Positions 8,335 to 12,554 of a DNA stretch of 12,554 nt are shown here, piece after piece (within the stretch, counting starts at the first letter, position 1; each line of letters starts with the position of its first letter). The translations under genes were made by a program, and so were the position numbers. Under the pieces are notes generated by a model that ran no database searches, had not been told where the DNA came from, and worked only from the letters and a program-made list of their open reading frames with translations. The stretch comes from Pinguiococcus pyrenoidosus (Eukaryota > Sar > Pinguiophyceae > Pinguiochrysidales > Pinguiochrysidaceae), in assembly GCA_019677205.1 (NCBI GenBank), contig JAAMXY010004138.1:1-12554 (forward strand), given 5' to 3'.

Positions 8335-8545
8335 CACCCAGTGACTCGCGACGAGACGTCATAGCTGCTAAGATGGTTTCGATGCAGGACATGGCTGGGG
8401 TGGCGTTTGATCTCTTCATGTTCGAACGGCAAGATGACGACGCATGAGGTGACGCGCAAGTATGTGGCAGTACTTTGGGCGAGACAGAGAGGTTGAGAGA
8501 GGCAGACTCGCACGGCGTCGCCGGCAAAGATGTGGCGTCCATCTC
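8335..8545. other. Convergent 3' spacer
   Basis: This is a 211-bp stretch between the stops of the ANK-methyltransferase gene (+) and the EGF-like gene (-). It should contain both 3' UTRs and I see no gene or repeat in it. Confidence 0.5.
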
Positions 8546-9872
8546 TTATCGACGTTCACATGCAGTCCCCGAGTAGCCGGGGAAGCATGAGCACGTGCCC
8601 GTCCTGTGGTTGCAAGTGCCCCTGTGCGACCGAGCGTGTGCTCGCGCGATTGAGCAGCTGCTGTCGAAACCATGTTCAGAAGTTCAAAGTTACCGATTGG
8701 AGCAGGGCACGTGGCAGAGGTTGCCGACGGCACCGAAGCCTCGTGCCCCGGCAGCTGAGACACCATCGCAGTCCGTCTCATCCACGCCGTCGGTCCGCGG
8801 ATCGTTGCCAGATGGGCACCTGGTGGCAGCTGCCCTTGTTAGCGTGAGATAGGCTGAGGGCGGTGATGACAGATGCGCAGAACACCTTTTCAGAGAGCAA
8901 TCTGGGCCCATCCATTCTGACCGCTGCGTTTCGCCGCTTCCAATTCCGACCGCCCACGAAGAATCGCAAACCTGAAGTCCTTGGATTAGTGGCATCCGCA
9001 GCCCGCGAGAGGCGAAGGGAAGCTGCTTCCGACCGGGACTTACGCATGCAAAGTTTGTATACTGATCCCAGGTCGTCGAGCCCCCCGAGTCGCTGTACTC
9101 GTACGACACCGCCGAGTAGGGGGCGGACGCCGTAGACACCAAAGGCTCTGCATCGCCTCTCCGCGCCTGTCGACGCAGTTGGCTGCTGTGGGAAGTGACG
9201 GCACATGACTCCATCACGCACGCGTGTCGTCCTACCAAGTTGATCATGGGAAAGCATCGCCCATGGCCCGAGCAGTCGTTTGGGCAGCCACGCTTCTGGC
9301 AGGCCTTGCCTGTGAATCCCACCATGCACTGGCACTGACCATTGGCTCTGTTGCAGATTCCCTGTAGCCGTCGTCTACCCAGTGAAAAAGGCTGGCCTGG
9401 TGGATCATGAACAGGTTGCCACTGCAGTACCTGATTGCTGCACTCCGCAAGCGAATGCGCCACGGTGCTGGACACCGGGACGCTTCCCCACGCCCGCCCG
9501 CTCGGGCACACTCGCTGAGAGCAGTCGCGCGCCTGCGGACCCGAGCCGCTTTAGTCACCAGCTCTCTGCCGGGAAGGGCTGGAAAGATCACAAGGCATGC
9601 GCAACCTTGACTTACAATGGGACCATCAAAAGTATCCGTCTCCGCCCCATAGCCCGGGTCGCAGACGCATGATCCCAACTGCGATCGGGAAAAGGAGAGA
9701 TGCGTACTGAGGCGGTAGCATGTAGGGAAAGACGCAGACGAGAGAGCTCCGGCACCTCGGGGATGCATTTCCCGTGGCCGCTGCAAAAGTTCACCATGTG
9801 GCAGCTGGACTGGCCTGCCACCGAAAGGAGCCGAGCGATGAAGAATGCGATTCGCACGTGCCTCCCCTTCAT
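8546..9872 (-). CDS. Secreted EGF-like (tenascin/teneurin-type) cysteine-rich protein
   Basis: Eight exons on the minus strand (9872-9756, 9678-9616, 9532-9431, 9361-9236, 9166-9044, 8971-8886, 8819-8694, 8621-8546) join in phase through seven GT-AG introns of 66-83 bp into 272 residues. The N-terminus MKGRHVRIAFFIARLLSVAG is a signal peptide, and the mature part has 26 cysteines. EGF-like modules are visible: NFCSGHGKCIPE with SCVCDPGYG; ECSNQGICNRANGQCQCMVG followed by GFTGKAC; CPNDCSGHGRC; CHVPCSNRGTCNHRTGTC followed by SCFPGYSGTAC. Between them are CPSGRAW and CPSGNDPRTDGVDETDC blocks and WMGPDCSLKRC, an arrangement found in large EGF-like protein families of algae and other protists. It probably folds outside the cell or in the secretory lumen. 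No transmembrane segment or GPI-type tail is seen after the last module, so secretion is likely. The exact ligand or role is unknown. Confidence 0.85.
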
Positions 9873-10207
9873 ACTGGGGAGCCGCACGACGACTTCACCA
9901 AGACAAAGCTGCTTACAGGACCCTGTGCTCGTCGGCAGCGGGATAGAGAATTGGAGCCCAACCATGAAGACAAGAAAAAGAAACCCCGGTCTTCTCGTCT
10001 TCTCCTGCTGATCTTCAGGATTCGCTGCAGCACTGCGGGGAAAGTGACCATGAATTCACCAAGGAAAAGGAATCCTTCAGGACTCTGCTGGGGGCCCTGA
10101 GAACCCTCGGGATGTGGATAGGCCATCGATGCCAACTTTTTCATGCCAGGTCTTTTGTTAGCGTTTTTTGTACCTTCCGATAGACGAGGCAGCGCCTAGA
10201 CCCAGAC
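9873..10207. promoter_or_regulatory. Divergent intergenic region of the EGF-like and Sel1-repeat genes
   Basis: This 335-bp interval must hold both promoters and 5' leaders. No repeated motif like the one at 6436-6572 is present. T-rich runs (CTTTTTC near 10136 and GTTTTTTG near 10163) lie shortly upstream of the Sel1 ATG. An alternative upstream ATG and donor exist for the EGF-like gene (ATG near 9963, donor GTAAGC near 9912), but splicing from there is not needed because the downstream ATG begins a good signal peptide. Confidence 0.35.
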
Positions 10208-11865
10208 ATGCTTCGTAGAGCCATTCTCTTGTGGCTTGCCGCGAGCCTTGTCTGGCGCGCCAGCGGGTGGCAGGAAGAGAGGACGCCAGATGTCCTCCTC
10301 GGTGCGGAGCTGGGCTTGGACCCCAGCCATGAGATGGACGCGGCCACATTGGATGCCGTGATTCAAGGTGCAAGCCGTGGCGATCCCGATGCTTTGTACT
10401 CGTTGGGCCTGTTTCGCCTGTACGGAATTGGCATGGTGGCGGACGCCTCCTCAGCTCTCAAAAACTTCAGGTGTGTGAAAAGGATGCTCACGTTCGATGC
10501 TGAAGAAGCCTTGGAAATCATGCTTCTGATCTATTTCTTTGTTTTTTCTCTCTTCTTGTGGGGGGATCCCGCGAACCCGAAGAAAAGCGGCAGTGAGTGG
10601 ACACATGTTTGCGCAGTTTGCGCTTGGCGTGCTGCTTTTCTCAGGAGTGAAGCAGAAGCGCGATCTAGCTGCCGCCAGGTGTGCTGCCCTGAAGACATCG
10701 TGGCAATAACAATTGAGGTAGTCCTCCTGACGAAGCATTTGGCCTTGGCAGAGCTTGGTTGGAGCAGTCAGCCGCGCAAGGGCACATGGATTCGCACTTC
10801 ATGATCGGGCGCGTGCACTATGACTTGCACGCAAGAGCGATCAATCAAAACAGCGATGCCGCAGCCGACGAACACGCTTCCGCATCAAAGAAGGCCTTCG
10901 TCCTCGCTTCAAAGACCGGCTCCGACAGCATCCGAGGCAGGGCAAGGTACCACAACAACAGCTCGAGACCGTAGCTTAAGACGGGGACCATCGAGCGATC
11001 CCTCGGACAAGACGATACAGCTCACTTACTCGATGGTACTTGGCGATGGTCGCGCGTATCCTCAAGGCACTATCTCGGGATCATGGCCGAGTACGGAATC
11101 GACGGCGACATCTCGACCAAAGCGGCGGTCGGGCATTACACACATGCCTGCGACGCAGGGGTGGTGGACTCCTGCTATCATCTAGGTGACGAATCGCCGC
11201 GCGGCTGGAACGAGTTGCGATGAAGCGCTCATCGATCTGCTGGTGCCCTCCAGGCCTCATGCACGCATATGGCCGAGGGGTGAATCAGGACTTCCCCACT
11301 GCGGCCGCGCTCTTCGTAAAGTGTGCGGATTCCAACTTCGCGGCCGCGCTGTACTACTTGGGCGTCTTCGCATCGCAGGGGCTCGGGACGCAAGTCGACT
11401 ACCTCGCCGCCTCGCTTTGGTTCGAGAAAGCGGCCAAGTTCGCTGAACCGCAGAGCGACGTCTTCGAGAGGGGTACGCGATCGTCTTTTGCTTTGAAGTT
11501 GTATCTGACCTGCTTTTCGGTCGCAGCGGCTGGCGTTTGGCAATCTCACACCATTTGGATGGTCCACAGCGCATACGGCACGGCAGGAACTCGCTGTCGC
11601 TCTGAAGCTTGCGAGGGAAGAGAACGCGAGGCTGCTCGACAGGTTCGAGGATTCGTCGCTGAGGGAGCAGCTGTTGGCCGAGCTGGCCGACTTTGCTTGG
11701 CAAGACGGGACAGACGCCCTCGCCACCGAGTTTCGCGTTGCGAAATCGCTCGACGGGGCTGCGGGTGAGCTTCAGGGCAGCGGGATACGGAGGTGATCTC
11801 AACGACTTGCTGTTCGTTCTGGCTCTGCAGTCATGTTCTATCAGGCAGCTACAAGTTTAGCATGA
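10208..11865 (+). CDS. Signal-peptide-bearing Sel1-repeat protein
   Basis: Exons 10208-10470, 10752-10946, 11067-11185, 11254-11472, 11527-11764 and 11831-11865 are defined by GT-AG introns of 281, 120, 68, 54 and 66 bp. The first three junctions and the last are in phase; the 11472/11527 junction is one base out (see findings), and repairing it would give about 355 residues. Residues 1-21 (MLRRAILLWLAASLVWRASG) are a signal peptide. Sel1-type TPR-like repeats follow: GDPDALYSLGLFRLYGIGM; FRAWLEQSAAQGHMDSHFMI; RARHYLGIMAEYGIDGDIST; DSCYHLGLMHAYGRGVNQDF; and AAALYYLGVFASQGLGTQVD. A charged helical region precedes the end (SLDGAAVMFYQAATSLA). ER-lumen Sel1 proteins such as SEL1L/Hrd3 serve ER-associated degradation, but those are longer and membrane-anchored; this one has no visible anchor. 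The last exon overlaps the TOM40 stop region on the other strand; without the last intron the frame would stop at 11794-11796 instead. Confidence 0.75.
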
Positions 11866-12554
11866 ACGCGACCCCGAACTTGTACGAGTCTTTCCACGTG
11901 TTCACATTCGCTGCCAGCTGCACTTGGAATCTGCAGTGTGGAAAGGAGTACAGAAAGAGGGGCAAGGCGTCAGAAGTGCAAGATGCTCTCCAGAAGTGCA
12001 AGAGGCTTCTCAGAAGCAGTCCGGGCGCATACGCAAGCAAGTTGAAGCGACGCTACAAGCCAGTCCCAGCCGTTTCATCTCACGTACATCTGTTTGGGCT
12101 TGAGCTCCACCACCGTCTGTACGCTCCCAGCCTTGTCGATGCTCGTAGAAACCGTGCTCTGCTTGAAGCGGAACTGACCTCCCACCCGCCAGTTCGGCTC
12201 CAAGACGTTTCGGAGTCTGCGTCGTCCAGATCATAGAGGGGCGAATGAGCTCTCGTGGGCCGGCGGGATCGCAGGCACATGCAGGAGCCTTACGGTATGT
12301 TCAGTTCCGTGCCCACGCTAATGCGATCGGGAACGACATGCCGAACATAGGACAGATCGACCGAGTTGGGCTTCATCAGCGCCTGCACTTGATTGTGGTC
12401 CGCGGTCGTGACCCGCGCGACACCCTCCTACAGACCAAGACCATCGATCCAGTCAGGCCCTCGCATGCATCGATCGACTTGGAGCACCAACATATACGTA
12501 GTGCTGACGACGCTCTCACCATGCTGGCGTTCCCAGACTCCTGGAACGAGCTGC
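11849..12554 (-). CDS. TOM40: TOM40-type mitochondrial outer-membrane import pore, C-terminal part
   Basis: Four minus-strand exons (12554-12520, running off the edge; 12427-12294; 12216-12088; 11930-11849) join in phase through introns of 92, 77 and 157 bp into the last 125 residues. TOM40 is the beta-barrel channel through which nearly all mitochondrial precursors enter. Amphipathic strands alternate as in porin_3 barrels: NSVDLSYVRHVVPDRISVGT, NWRVGGQFRFKQSTVSTSID, SVQTVVELKPKQIFQVQLAA, and DSYKFGVAFMLNL at the end. The last strand fits the sorting beta-signal (polar-x-Gly-x-x-hydrophobic-x-hydrophobic: KFGVAFML) recognised by the SAM complex. VDAC belongs to the same fold; the segment order and strand wording fit TOM40 better. 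Donor CAGAT|GTACGT (12088) is preferred to reading on to a stop at 12075, because only splicing yields the final strands. The 5' part, including the N-terminal helix, lies outside the window. Confidence 0.75.

Noticed and set aside
11793-12236. 147-residue plus-strand frame
   Set aside because: It is antisense to the TOM40 exons, which form a consistent spliced barrel C-terminus with a beta-signal.
1-12554. Bacterial operon or mobile-element interpretation
   Set aside because: No Shine-Dalgarno-led gene series, no transposase or integrase; protein families appear only after removing GT-AG introns.

Overview
The window is nuclear DNA of a gene-dense eukaryote, not a bacterium. No long reading frame by itself matches a family, but recognisable proteins appear when short GT-AG introns are removed. 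About two dozen introns can be placed. Most are 66-99 bp, a few are 120-281 bp, and their phases agree across almost every junction. Coding DNA is GC-rich, and one intergenic block is clearly AT-rich. A phytol/dolichol-kinase-like protein, a LETM1-domain protein with an N-terminal signal-peptide-like segment, and the protist type of EGF-like secreted protein suggest a unicellular alga or related protist, perhaps one with a complex plastid. A cryptophyte-like genome is my best guess, with low confidence.

Layout: 1-278 (-), N-terminus of an unrecognised Ser-rich protein running off the left edge. 279-943, intergenic with an AT-rich island. 944-2044 (+), phytol-kinase-like membrane protein, 4 exons. 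2045-2712, convergent spacer with a 12-copy 8-bp tandem array. 2713-4504 (-), LETM1-domain protein, 6 exons, 455 aa. 4505-5453, no gene resolved. About 5454-6387 (-), tentative gene with a Tudor-like segment, an acidic stretch and WD40-like blades, both ends unresolved. 6436-6572, a cluster of five near-identical motifs containing TCGCGA between two divergent genes. 6646-8334 (+), ankyrin repeats fused to a METTL21/FAM86-type methyltransferase, 5 exons, 437 aa. 8546-9872 (-), secreted EGF-like protein, 8 exons, 272 aa with 26 cysteines. 10208-11865 (+), signal-peptide-bearing Sel1-repeat protein, 6 exons with one junction out of frame. 11849-12554 (-), C-terminal 125 aa of a TOM40-type mitochondrial import pore, running off the right edge.

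The genes do not form a pathway; they are ordinary single-copy-looking loci packed on alternating strands. Several encode membrane, organellar or secretory proteins (prenol kinase, LETM1, TOM40, Sel1, EGF). The points most worth a second look are the ANK-methyltransferase fusion, the repeated motif in the divergent promoter, the tail-to-tail coding overlap of the Sel1 and TOM40 genes, and the presequence on the LETM1 protein. All exon models were built by hand from reading frames, splice consensus and family resemblance; no alignment or transcript data were available.
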